A stretch of 33,041 nt of DNA, from positions 1-33,041 of the forward strand of contig CAKUKM010000025.1 in assembly GCA_934663595.1 (NCBI GenBank). The letters are read 5' to 3'. Each line of letters starts with the position of its first letter. The stretch's first letter is position 1. A program made the translations under genes and the position numbers. The notes under the pieces were generated by a model that saw only the letters and a list, made by a program, of their open reading frames with translations, made no database searches and was not told the origin of the DNA. Below are positions 18,568 through 26,115 of the stretch, piece by piece. The DNA is from an uncultured Clostridia bacterium. Its GTDB lineage: Bacteria > Bacillota > Clostridia > Christensenellales > Aristaeellaceae.

Positions 18568-19659
18568 ATGAAACGAATCATCGCATGGATTCTGATTTGC
18601 ATGAGCCTTCTGTCGGCGGGCGGCGCGCTGGCCGAGAATCCGGCGCGCAGCTATACGTTTGACCTGAACGCAAACGGCCAGCATGAGCTGCGCGTTCAAA
18701 AGGGCGATATCATCACCGTTGTATTCACGCTCATGCGCACGGACGCCGCGTCCGCCTACACGATGTACGCCATGCAGGACGAAATCCGATACGATGATGC
18801 GTTCGTTCGCATGATTGAGGATGCGTCGATCGTCACATCGGAGGTTCGAACGAAGGATCTTCCGCTGGTGGGCGGCGAACGCGCGTTTTATATGAATTAC
18901 GTCTCGTTTGCCGACGGCGTGGAATGGAAGGCCAACCAGCTGGTGGGCACGTTCCAGATGGAAATTCTCGCCAACGCGGGCGCGACGCAATTGAGAAATG
19001 AAAACTATAAGGTATCCGTTCGCGACGGCAGCGAAAGCTATCCGGCGACCGCGAGCGATCTTACGCTGATCGTGTCCGACGAATGCACCGTCCGGTTTGA
19101 AACCAACGGCGGCACGCCGCTCGAGCCGGTGATCGCGCGCTACGGCGACAGGCTGCAGCGGCCGAAGGACCCGGTGAAGGCGGGCTGGCACATTGCGGGC
19201 TGGTATCGCGATATCGATCTTGCGCAGGAATGGGATTTCGAGAAGGATATCGTGGAATCGAACATGACGCTCTATGCCAAATGGGCGGAGGGCGACCCGG
19301 AAAGCGGCCTGATTCATCGAATCGGCGAATGGCTGAAGGGCGCGATGGCGGAAATCATCGAGGCGCTGGGAGAATGGCAGCCGTGGTGGCTGCTGATTCC
19401 GGGCGCGCTGATCGCGCTGCTGATTCTCCTGCTGCTGCTCGGGCGCAAATGCCGCGTGATCTTTGAAACCAACGGCGGCGCGCCGATCGATCCGATTCGG
19501 GTCAGGAAAAACGAAACGCTCAAGGAGCTGCCGGTGCCGGTGCGCGGCTATTCCGTGTTCTGCGGATGGTACAAGGATGCGGCGATGACCGATCCGTGGT
19601 ATGCGGGCGTGGACAAGGTCAAAAAGAGAAAGACGAAGCTGTACGCGAAGTGGCTGTAA
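18568..19659 (+). CDS. Membrane-anchored cohesin protein with InlB-type repeats on both sides of the membrane segment
   Basis: An AAAGGGG site precedes the ATG. The 363-residue product has a signal peptide (cleavage ALA|E, residue 22), a cohesin-like domain (about 24-170), an InlB/Listeria-Bacteroides-type repeat (about 173-240; CTVRFETNGG), a short amphipathic stretch, one transmembrane helix (about 272-291) followed by GRKCR, and a second repeat of the same kind (295-363; CRVIFETNGG). By the positive-inside rule the second repeat should be cytosolic, which is odd for this normally extracellular fold. The single cohesin plus membrane span fits an anchoring scaffoldin that tethers dockerin-bearing partners to the cell surface. 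Which dockerin it binds is not shown by the sequence. Confidence 0.85.
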   Translation: MKRIIAWILICMSLLSAGGALAENPARSYTFDLNANGQHELRVQKGDIITVVFTLMRTDAASAYTMYAMQDEIRYDDAFVRMIEDASIVTSEVRTKDLPLVGGERAFYMNYVSFADGVEWKANQLVGTFQMEILANAGATQLRNENYKVSVRDGSESYPATASDLTLIVSDECTVRFETNGGTPLEPVIARYGDRLQRPKDPVKAGWHIAGWYRDIDLAQEWDFEKDIVESNMTLYAKWAEGDPESGLIHRIGEWLKGAMAEIIEALGEWQPWWLLIPGALIALLILLLLLGRKCRVIFETNGGAPIDPIRVRKNETLKELPVPVRGYSVFCGWYKDAAMTDPWYAGVDKVKKRKTKLYAKWL

Positions 19660-19689
19660 GCGGCGCGATGCAGGCAGAAAGGCGGAACG

Positions 19690-19977
19690 ATGGAAAAGGC
19701 AAAAAACGGAAAAACCGCTTCGCGCAGGATGCATAAAAACCGCTTCTGGCAGCGCGGCGAGGCGCTTACCGAACAGGACGTTGCGCTGCTCAAGCCCGTG
19801 GCGCAGCAGGCGCTGAAGCTGGGCCGCTCGCCCACCCGCCGCGAGGTGGACAATCTCCAGCAGATTCGCATGCGCTTTCGCATCTGGGAGGATGTGCTGT
19901 ACGCCATCGGTCTTCCATCGCTGAAGGACCCTGAGCAGGTGCGCCTCCGCGACGGCGAAAAAAATATCTCCAAATAA
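19690..19977 (+). CDS. Small cytosolic protein resembling a homing-endonuclease-associated repeat
   Basis: The 95-residue product starts at ATG behind GAAAGGCGGA, 30 bases after the anchor gene, and ends nine bases before the terminator, so it is the last gene of the operon. It has no signal peptide and is very basic. The segment LGRSPTRREVDNL...IRMRFRIWEDVLYAIGLPS (about residues 43-77) matches the general pattern of homing-endonuclease-associated repeats (G-x-x-P-T-x-x-E, R-F-G-x-W, A-G-L), small helical DNA-binding units. A DNA-binding or regulatory role is inferred. The family match was made by eye and is moderate. Confidence 0.7.
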   Translation: MEKAKNGKTASRRMHKNRFWQRGEALTEQDVALLKPVAQQALKLGRSPTRREVDNLQQIRMRFRIWEDVLYAIGLPSLKDPEQVRLRDGEKNISK

Positions 19978-19985
19978 CGGCAAAG

Positions 19986-20016
19986 GGCCGCTCCGCAATC
20001 GCGGAGCGGCCTTAGC
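19986..20016 (+). terminator. Intrinsic terminator at the end of the seven-gene operon, between convergent genes
   Basis: A perfect 11-bp stem, GGCCGCTCCGC (19986-19996) with 20001-20011, closes a four-base loop. It is flanked by AAAG before and TTAGCTTATTT after. Since the next gene converges from the - strand (ending at 20049), the hairpin may serve both directions. Confidence 0.85.
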
Positions 20017-20048
20017 TTATTTAAAACAGTGGAAAGCGCTTTCGCCCG

Positions 20049-22289
20049 TCAATCCTCAGCGGCGCGCCTGCGTTCCGCGACGGGTAGCTTGCGATAGGCG
20101 TCGGGCGTGATGCCCATCAGCTTTTTGAAGGCGGAAATGAACTGACCGGCGCTGTTGTAGCCGCACTGGGAGGCAATTTCGCCGATAGAGACGCGACTTT
20201 CGGCATTAAGCAGTTCGCACGCGCGTTCAATGCGAATGCGATTGAGATACGTGGTGAAGGTCACGCCGGTGAGCTGCTTGAAATAGCGGGAGAAGTAATT
20301 GGCGTTATAGCCGAAATGATCGGCGACGGCGCTGAGACTTACGCCCGAGGCCATGCTTTCGCGGATGTAGCGCACGATGTTTTCCTGATCGCCGCACTGC
20401 GGCCGCGCGTCCTCGGCGAGGAGAATGCGCAGATTGTCGCGCAGAATGCTCGCAATCTGGTCGGCGGGAATCAGCGCATGGGCGGCCTCCAGCTCGATCA
20501 TTTGATCGGCCAGCGAGGGAACGCGGCTGTGCGCCGCCCAGAAAAGCTGCTGGTTTAGGGTAACGGCCATTTTGATATACTGCGAAGCGGCTACGTCCGG
20601 GCGTTTGCTGCGCTGGAGCAGATCGCCCACATAGGCCCATGTCTGATTGAAATCGCCGCCGCGGAGCAGCGCGGCCAGCGTGTTGGCGTAATCGGCGGGC
20701 AGCAGCGCTGCACCGGAGGAGGCTTCGGCCGCGCCCATCGCATCCGGACCGCCGAGGAAAGCGTATTCGCTGGTAATGGGTCGCGAGCGCAAAATGGCGC
20801 AGGCCTCGCGGAAGCACGCGTCGATGCAGTCGATATGCGCGACTCCCGCGCCGTGTGCGCAGAGCAGAATGCCGCCGGGCAATTCCAGTTCCAGCTGGGC
20901 GCAGACGTTGGCGAGCCCCGAACAGAGGCGCGCGTGCTCCTGCGGCGGCAGCGGATAGGTAATCATCGCATATTCATCGTTTCCGGTGCGCAGCACGGAT
21001 AAAAGCCGCGAGCCTCCCTGCTGCTTTAGCCGCGAGAGCGCCCGAGCCGTGCAGGAGGGCTCTCCATCGCCCGGGAAGGCGGCGGAGACGACAAAGACGT
21101 AAAAATGCTCCTGGCGAAACGGCGCGGGCAGATAGCGCTCTACCAGCAAATCGTCCTCGTGTGAGGCGTCGCGCAGCAGATGATACAAAAGCGCGTCGCG
21201 AATCAGCGGCGAAGAATAGTCCAGCGCGTTCTGGGCGCTGGCATAATTGTTGCTCACGGACTGAATGGATTGCAGCAGCAGCTTGCATTCGTCCGTGCGC
21301 GCGTCCACGGGATTGTCGAATTCGCCCATCAGCGTGCGCAGCGGCGTGTACAGTTTGCGCGTGGCGAAAAAGGCCGCGACGCCCATGCCGAGCGTCGCCG
21401 CTGCCAGCAGGAGCAGCAGCATTTGCAGTATGCGGCCGTTGTCCGGAAGGATGTTGGCTTCGTCGTCGATCGCCAGGTATTCCAGTCCGCTCATGATGCT
21501 CGACGGCCGGCGCACCACTACGCCGACGTCCTGCACATAGCGCGCGTATTCGCCGGTGGGAAGCGCGTCCAGGCGAACGCCGGCGGAAGCGCTGAGCGCG
21601 ACACCGTCCAAAAGCAAGTAGGCGGCGCTGCTCGGAATGGTCAGATACCGGCTGATGGCTGATTCCAGCGCGTCCGGCTCCAGCAGGACGACCATTGTGC
21701 CAACGGCGCGATTGTTTGCATAGAGCGTTTGCAGCAGCACGAGATCGGAGGCGGCATAGGCGCTTTGCTCGCCCGGTCGCAATTCGAAGGGCAGCTGGTG
21801 CAGCTCGAAGGGATATACGCCGCGCAGAAGCAGGGCGAATTCGTCCGCATCGCCCAGATAGCGATTGTTAAAAAAGGTGCTGACCCGCGTGACACCCATG
21901 GGAGTCAGCAGATAATCCTTTCCATATAAATATAGGAATGCATCCTGCGCGCAATCCACGCCCGCCAGATAGGACGACAGGCTGCGATTGATGGATCGCT
22001 GCGCCTCGGAGCTGAGCTGCAGATTCAGCTCCGAATGGGTCGACAGGCGAACAAGCTGCTCACTGTTGCTCAGCGAAGCCAGAAAGGCGGCGGCGTTCTG
22101 CCAGAAGCCGTCGATTTGCGCAGCTCCGTTGGTCATGGCGTTGGTAAGCATGTCGGTGTGGATTTTAACGCTGCGGCGGTTCTGATACGCAATCAGCGCC
22201 GAATTGAGCGCGGCCATGATGAGCACGCAGGACAGAAGCGTGATCAGAATCCGATAAAACGTGCGCCCGTTGCTCATGGGCTTTTTCAT
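20049..22289 (-). CDS. Membrane-bound AraC-family transcriptional regulator with extracytoplasmic sensor domain
   Basis: The start at 22289 is chosen because GGAAGGAG lies about ten bases upstream; an ATG 42 bases further up (22331) has no such site. The 746-residue protein has an N-terminal transmembrane helix (about 14-36), a roughly 250-residue external region of the Cache-like kind, a second helix (about 289-312), a cytosolic linker region and a C-terminal AraC double helix-turn-helix (about 645-740) with VADHFGYNANYFSRYFKQLTG and IASQCGYNSAGQFISAFKKLMG segments. This is the usual architecture of sugar-sensing regulators next to CUT1 transporters in Firmicutes. Divergence from the permease operon suggests it activates that operon when it senses extracellular sugar, directly or through the solute-binding protein. 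Confidence 0.93.
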   Translation of the reverse strand: MKKPMSNGRTFYRILITLLSCVLIMAALNSALIAYQNRRSVKIHTDMLTNAMTNGAAQIDGFWQNAAAFLASLSNSEQLVRLSTHSELNLQLSSEAQRSINRSLSSYLAGVDCAQDAFLYLYGKDYLLTPMGVTRVSTFFNNRYLGDADEFALLLRGVYPFELHQLPFELRPGEQSAYAASDLVLLQTLYANNRAVGTMVVLLEPDALESAISRYLTIPSSAAYLLLDGVALSASAGVRLDALPTGEYARYVQDVGVVVRRPSSIMSGLEYLAIDDEANILPDNGRILQMLLLLLAAATLGMGVAAFFATRKLYTPLRTLMGEFDNPVDARTDECKLLLQSIQSVSNNYASAQNALDYSSPLIRDALLYHLLRDASHEDDLLVERYLPAPFRQEHFYVFVVSAAFPGDGEPSCTARALSRLKQQGGSRLLSVLRTGNDEYAMITYPLPPQEHARLCSGLANVCAQLELELPGGILLCAHGAGVAHIDCIDACFREACAILRSRPITSEYAFLGGPDAMGAAEASSGAALLPADYANTLAALLRGGDFNQTWAYVGDLLQRSKRPDVAASQYIKMAVTLNQQLFWAAHSRVPSLADQMIELEAAHALIPADQIASILRDNLRILLAEDARPQCGDQENIVRYIRESMASGVSLSAVADHFGYNANYFSRYFKQLTGVTFTTYLNRIRIERACELLNAESRVSIGEIASQCGYNSAGQFISAFKKLMGITPDAYRKLPVAERRRAAED

Positions 22290-22344
22290 CGCGCCGCATC
22301 TCCTTCCCGCGAACGTTAACTTTTTCTGCATGCGTTACGAGTTC

Positions 22345-22373
22345 ATTATATCGGCGGCCCGAATTAAAGTCAA
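22345..22373 (-). promoter_or_regulatory. Sigma-A promoter of the AraC-type regulator
   Basis: On the - strand, TTGACT (22373-22368) and TATAAT (22350-22345) are separated by exactly 17 bases. Transcription would begin near 22338, giving a leader of about 50 bases to the start at 22289. Confidence 0.85.
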
Positions 22374-22425
22374 GCCTCGAGACGCGCAAACGCCGCCAAA
22401 TCGTTGCCGAATCTGCATTTTATTC

Positions 22426-22441
22426 ACAAATTGCTACAAAT
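22426..22441 (+). promoter_or_regulatory. Direct repeat ACAAAT-N4-ACAAAT upstream of the transporter promoter
   Basis: Two copies of ACAAAT are spaced 10 bp start to start, one helical turn, ending 28 bases before the -35 element. This is a plausible activator contact site for the divergent AraC-type regulator, but the motif is short and AT-rich. Confidence 0.3.
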
Positions 22442-22468
22442 ACCCCCATGGAAGTAAGAAAAACGATA

Positions 22469-22498
22469 TAGACAAAGCGCGAAATTGCGCTGCATAAT
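22469..22498 (+). promoter_or_regulatory. Sigma-A promoter of the sugar transporter operon with operator-like palindrome in the spacer
   Basis: TAGACA (22469-22474) and CATAAT (22493-22498), each one mismatch from consensus, are 18 bases apart. The spacer contains the palindrome AGCGC-GAAATT-GCGCT (22476-22491), positioned as a repressor operator would be. Downstream, GGGGG at 22531-22535 is the likely ribosome site for the ATG at 22540. Confidence 0.6.
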
Positions 22499-22539
22499 AA
22501 TATCAGCAAGCGAAAATGCGCAAAACGACAGGGGGATGA

Positions 22540-23505
22540 ATGATGTCGCAGCAGGCAATGCAGAACCGGCGAGGGATGCTTCGCGCCGGCGGAGGTCTGT
22601 CCACGGGAAAGTATATTCGAATTCACTGGGTGCTCTATGCGATGCTGATTCCCGGTTTGCTCAATCTGATCATTTTTAAGTTCCTGCCCATGTACGGCGT
22701 TGTGGTCGCGTTTCAGGATTACTCGCCCAAGGGCGGATTTTTCGGCTCGAACTGGGTGGGCCTGAAGCATTTTCAGGCGTTTTTTCGCGATCCGTTCTGC
22801 TGGCGCGTGATTCGCAATACGTTCGTTCTGGGCGTGGAGAGCCTGATTTTTACGTTCCCGGCGCCGATTATTCTGGCGCTGCTGCTCAATGAATTGCGCT
22901 ATCCGCGATTCAAGAAGGTGGTTCAGACCATCTCGTACATGCCTTATTTCCTATCGGTGGTCATTGTCGTCGGCATGATGAAGGAACTGTTCAGCGTGAA
23001 CAACGGCCCGGTCAACGCGGTTCTGGCCGCGCTGGGGCTGGAGAGGCAGAATTTCTTCATGATGCCCGCGGCGTTTCGCCCGCTGTATATCGGCTCCGGC
23101 ATCTGGCAGGGCATCGGCTACAGCTCCATTATCTATCTGGCGGCCATTGCGGGCATCAATCCGGAAATGTATGAATCCGCCGTGCTGGATGGCGCGAGCC
23201 GGATCAAGCAGATGTGGTATATCACGCTGCCGAGCATTCTGCCCACGATCAGCATTCTGTTCATTATGGCCGTCGCCGGCATTCTGGGCAACGATTATCA
23301 GAAGATCCTTCTGATGTACAGCCCGCGCACCTATTCCACGGCCGATGTGGTGAATACCTACGTTTACCGCTACGGCATCGAGACGGCGGGAAATCATCTG
23401 AGCTATTCCTCGGCGGTGGGCCTGCTGGTAAATGTAGTGTCGCTGATTTTCCTGGTGATCGCCAATACCGTGACCGGCAAACTTAGCGAAACGTCGCTGT
23501 TCTGA
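22540..23505 (+). CDS. lplB: ABC transporter permease, LplB type (CUT1 carbohydrate family)
   Basis: The 321-residue protein has a basic N-terminus, a first membrane helix (WVLYAMLIPGLLNLIIF) and the six-helix core usual for the family. The EAA loop INPEMYESAVLDGASRIKQ, which contacts the ATPase, lies about residues 210-228. Two ATGs are adjacent (22540 and 22543) and either could start translation. It pairs with the next gene to form the membrane channel for an oligosaccharide or related sugar. No ATPase is encoded nearby, so a shared MsmK-type ATPase elsewhere is expected. The gene symbol reflects family resemblance only; the actual substrate is unknown. Confidence 0.93.
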   Translation: MMSQQAMQNRRGMLRAGGGLSTGKYIRIHWVLYAMLIPGLLNLIIFKFLPMYGVVVAFQDYSPKGGFFGSNWVGLKHFQAFFRDPFCWRVIRNTFVLGVESLIFTFPAPIILALLLNELRYPRFKKVVQTISYMPYFLSVVIVVGMMKELFSVNNGPVNAVLAALGLERQNFFMMPAAFRPLYIGSGIWQGIGYSSIIYLAAIAGINPEMYESAVLDGASRIKQMWYITLPSILPTISILFIMAVAGILGNDYQKILLMYSPRTYSTADVVNTYVYRYGIETAGNHLSYSSAVGLLVNVVSLIFLVIANTVTGKLSETSLF

Positions 23506-23524
23506 AGAAGGGAGGAAAAGAGAA

Positions 23525-24397
23525 ATGGTCGGAAAGAAGGTTACCGCGTTCGACGTGGTTCTGGTCATTATCATGGTGCTGCTTTCGGCGATTTTCCTCT
23601 ATCCGCTTTTGAATATGCTGGCGCTGTCCTTCAGCGATTCGCAGGAATTGAAGTCGCTGCCGGTGTATCTGTGGCCCAAGGGCTTTTCGCTGGAATCCTA
23701 TAAGGCGCTGCTGAGCGACAATCGCACGCTGCTGTATTACTGGAACACCATCAAATATGCGTCCGTGGGCACGGTTATTATGCTGCTGACCACGTCGCTG
23801 ATGGCGTATCCGCTGTCCATTCCCGCGCTGCGCGGGCGCAAGTTCGTGTCGGTGCTGCTGACGATCACCATGTTCTTCGGCGGCGGATTGATTCCCTATT
23901 ATGTCACGATTATGCAGCTGGGCATGATCGACACATTCTGGGTAATGGTCATTCCGGGCGCGATTTCCGCGTACAACGTCATCGTGTTTAAGACGTTCTT
24001 CATGTCCATTCCGGAGGCGCTGCGCGAGTCGGCGAGTCTCGACGGCGCGGGACATGTGCGAATCCTGTTTCAGATTGTGCTGCCGCTGTCCAAGGCGGTG
24101 CTGGCGACGTTCGCGCTGTTCAGCATCGTGGGATACTGGAACGATTACATGACCGCGCTGCTCTATCTGCGCAACGATACGAAATATCCCATTCAGCTGC
24201 TGATGCGCCGGCTGCTGGTGCTGATGGACTATAAGGACGCGTCCACGGCGCAAATGCTCAAGGATTTTCAGAAGATCTCCACCCGCACGACCAAGGCGGC
24301 GGCGACGATCATTACCGTCGTTCCGGTGCTGTGCGTATATCCGTTTATGCAGAAGCATTTCGCCAAGGGCGTGCTGGTGGGCTCGATCAAGGCGTAA
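23525..24397 (+). CDS. ytcP: ABC transporter permease, YtcP type (CUT1 carbohydrate family)
   Basis: The 290-residue protein follows the LplB-type gene by 19 bases with a GGGAGG site before the ATG. It has the MalG-like layout: first helix VVLVIIMVLLSAIFLYPLLNMLALS, six predicted spans, an EAA loop IPEALRESASLDGAGHVRI (about residues 160-178) and the usual family ending K-G-V-L-V-G-S-I-K. It is the second half of the permease pair. A short hairpin (24410-24427) lies between this gene and the solute-binding protein gene. Confidence 0.94.
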   Translation: MVGKKVTAFDVVLVIIMVLLSAIFLYPLLNMLALSFSDSQELKSLPVYLWPKGFSLESYKALLSDNRTLLYYWNTIKYASVGTVIMLLTTSLMAYPLSIPALRGRKFVSVLLTITMFFGGGLIPYYVTIMQLGMIDTFWVMVIPGAISAYNVIVFKTFFMSIPEALRESASLDGAGHVRILFQIVLPLSKAVLATFALFSIVGYWNDYMTALLYLRNDTKYPIQLLMRRLLVLMDYKDASTAQMLKDFQKISTRTTKAAATIITVVPVLCVYPFMQKHFAKGVLVGSIKA

Positions 24398-24457
24398 AAC
24401 CGAATTCCGGCGGGTCGTGAATCCCGCTTGAAGAAATAGAACAGGAGGGAATCCAAC

Positions 24458-26014
24458 ATGAAGAAACTGGTATCCATGCTCGTACTTCTGGCGGTGCTGC
24501 TCGGCAGCGTCGCGATGGCAGAGAACCTGCTGCCCTATGCCGGCGAAGAGGTCGTCTACGAGGGCTACACCGCCGATCTGGGCATTCAGGAGGACAAGAA
24601 TTCTCCCGTCTACAAGGCGTGGAAGGAAAAGCTGGGCAATGTGAGCATCAACTGGTCGACCGGCCCCTGGGCGGACTTCGATACCAAGACCGCGATCTAC
24701 CTGAACACCGGCGATCTGCCGGACATCGTCTGGCTGCGCAATTCCCCGGACGTCATCTCCAACTACGGCGATCTGGGCTATTTCCTCAACTTCATGGATT
24801 ATCTGGATTACATGCCCAATCTGAAGAGCTATCTGGAGACCTATCCCCAGATCGCCAACATGAAGACCGAGGACGGCAAGCTCTACTGCCTGAACGACAT
24901 TGAGCCCAACGACTATGTCGACGAGAGCTTCTTCGTCAACAAGACCGCTCTGGACGCGCTGGGCAAGGACATCCCCGCGACCTGGGACGAGATGCTGGAA
25001 TGCATGCGCGCCTATAAGGAAGCCAACCCGAATGGCAATGCGTTCATCACCTATGGCTGGGGCCTCGGCTATTACATGACCTGCCTGGGCGCGATCAACA
25101 ACGCCAAGACGGATTTCTATTACGACGGCGCAAAGTGGACGCACCCGCTGCTGAGCGAGGATTCCGGCTATCGCGCGCTGATCGACATGATGCACACCAT
25201 GTATTCCGAGGGCCTGCTGAACCCCGAGTTCTCCACCATGTCTGATGAGCAGGCGTATCAGTCCGTGCTGGATGGAGAGTGGCTGTTCGGCTTCTGGTAT
25301 CTCAATTGCATCCCGCACGAGATCTTCCTGGACGAAGAGGTTCCGTATGCGTATGAGGCCATGTTTGCGCCCGCGCATCAGACCGGCGACACGCAGTACT
25401 CCGTCGTGACCGTTCCCTACGACAACACCCCCAACTGGGGCTATTTCGTAAATGCCGACGTGAAGAATCCCGAACTGATCTGCGCCTATCTGGACGAGGT
25501 CATCTCTCAGGAAGCCTCCATGCTCTACAACTGGGGCGTTGAAGGCGAAACCTACGTCACCAATGAAAATGGCACGCATTCCTTCCTGGAGGGCTACACC
25601 GATTCCGCGGCCCGCAAGGAAGCCGGCGTGGGCAATCTGATGGACATCCGCTACATTCAGTACAAGAACCGCGAGGTTGATTATGTGGGCGGCACCGACG
25701 CTTCCCGTGCGGCCTATGACAAGGTCATCGGCGCGCTGATCAGCGGCGAGCTGACCGGCATTCGCGCCCTGCGCGGCACGCCCCGCTTCACTGCGGAGCA
25801 GAGCGAGACCATCGCCCGCAGCACCACTCCGATGAAGACCTACATCGACGAGAACATCATGTACTTCATCGACGGTACCCGCGACATGAGCGAGTGGGAC
25901 GCCTTCGTGGAGGAGACCCTCGCGCTGGGCAACATGGACGAGGTGCTCGCCACCTACGAAGCGGCCGAGCAGGTGATCTATTCCACCGAGCGCCGCTATG
26001 TGAGCTACAACTGA
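24458..26014 (+). CDS. Extracellular solute-binding protein of the sugar transporter, without lipobox
   Basis: AGGAGGG precedes the ATG. The 518-residue product has a signal peptide (MKKLVSMLVLLAVLLGSVAMA, cleavage AMA|EN) and a cluster B/D type solute-binding fold typical of LplA-like partners of LplB/YtcP permeases: WADFDTKTAIYLNTGDLPDIVW, then a large two-lobed body ending in ERRYVSYN. No cysteine lies at the end of the signal peptide, so lipid anchoring, standard for Gram-positive binding proteins, is not supported; the mature protein would be free or held by other contacts. It likely delivers a carbohydrate to the permease pair. The substrate cannot be read from the sequence. Confidence 0.92.
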   Translation: MKKLVSMLVLLAVLLGSVAMAENLLPYAGEEVVYEGYTADLGIQEDKNSPVYKAWKEKLGNVSINWSTGPWADFDTKTAIYLNTGDLPDIVWLRNSPDVISNYGDLGYFLNFMDYLDYMPNLKSYLETYPQIANMKTEDGKLYCLNDIEPNDYVDESFFVNKTALDALGKDIPATWDEMLECMRAYKEANPNGNAFITYGWGLGYYMTCLGAINNAKTDFYYDGAKWTHPLLSEDSGYRALIDMMHTMYSEGLLNPEFSTMSDEQAYQSVLDGEWLFGFWYLNCIPHEIFLDEEVPYAYEAMFAPAHQTGDTQYSVVTVPYDNTPNWGYFVNADVKNPELICAYLDEVISQEASMLYNWGVEGETYVTNENGTHSFLEGYTDSAARKEAGVGNLMDIRYIQYKNREVDYVGGTDASRAAYDKVIGALISGELTGIRALRGTPRFTAEQSETIARSTTPMKTYIDENIMYFIDGTRDMSEWDAFVEETLALGNMDEVLATYEAAEQVIYSTERRYVSYN

Positions 26015-26028
26015 TCTCCATTCGTCTC

Positions 26029-26061
26029 GGGGCGGCAGGAATCCAGCCTGCCGCCCCTTTT
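26029..26061 (+). terminator. Intrinsic terminator after the solute-binding protein gene
   Basis: A perfect 11-bp stem, GGGGCGGCAGG (26029-26039) with 26047-26057, closes a seven-base loop and is followed by four T. No clear promoter is visible between it and the next start at 26116, so partial readthrough may lower expression of the downstream enzyme. Confidence 0.88.
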
Positions 26062-26115
26062 CTCCAATTCAGGCGATTGAAATGCCCGCGATTCTAAAAA
26101 CGACGGAGGCCCGCT

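Noticed and set aside
7756..19659. Classical cellulosome for plant fibre
   Set aside because: No glycoside hydrolase, polysaccharide lyase or carbohydrate-binding module is encoded with these dockerins and cohesins, and the leader points to cobalamin control.
275..19659. LPXTG sortase anchoring or SLH domains for the surface proteins
   Set aside because: I looked at the C-termini of all six secreted products and saw no LPXTG-hydrophobic-basic tail or SLH motif. Only the 18568 product has a membrane span.
11026..19998. A stop-free - strand frame of nearly 3000 codons opposite the scaffoldin and its neighbours
   Set aside because: The + strand genes have signal peptides, ribosome sites and recognisable domains. 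The antisense frame is a by-product of GC-rich codon use; it shows no domain and has low-complexity Arg/Gly/Val-rich content. Similar long antisense frames lie opposite 3503-6376, 23483-25579 and 29267-32959.
24410..24427. Hairpin GCGGG-N8-CCCGC before the solute-binding protein as a terminator
   Set aside because: The stem is only five to six base pairs, has no T-run, and sits just before a strong ribosome site inside a transporter operon.
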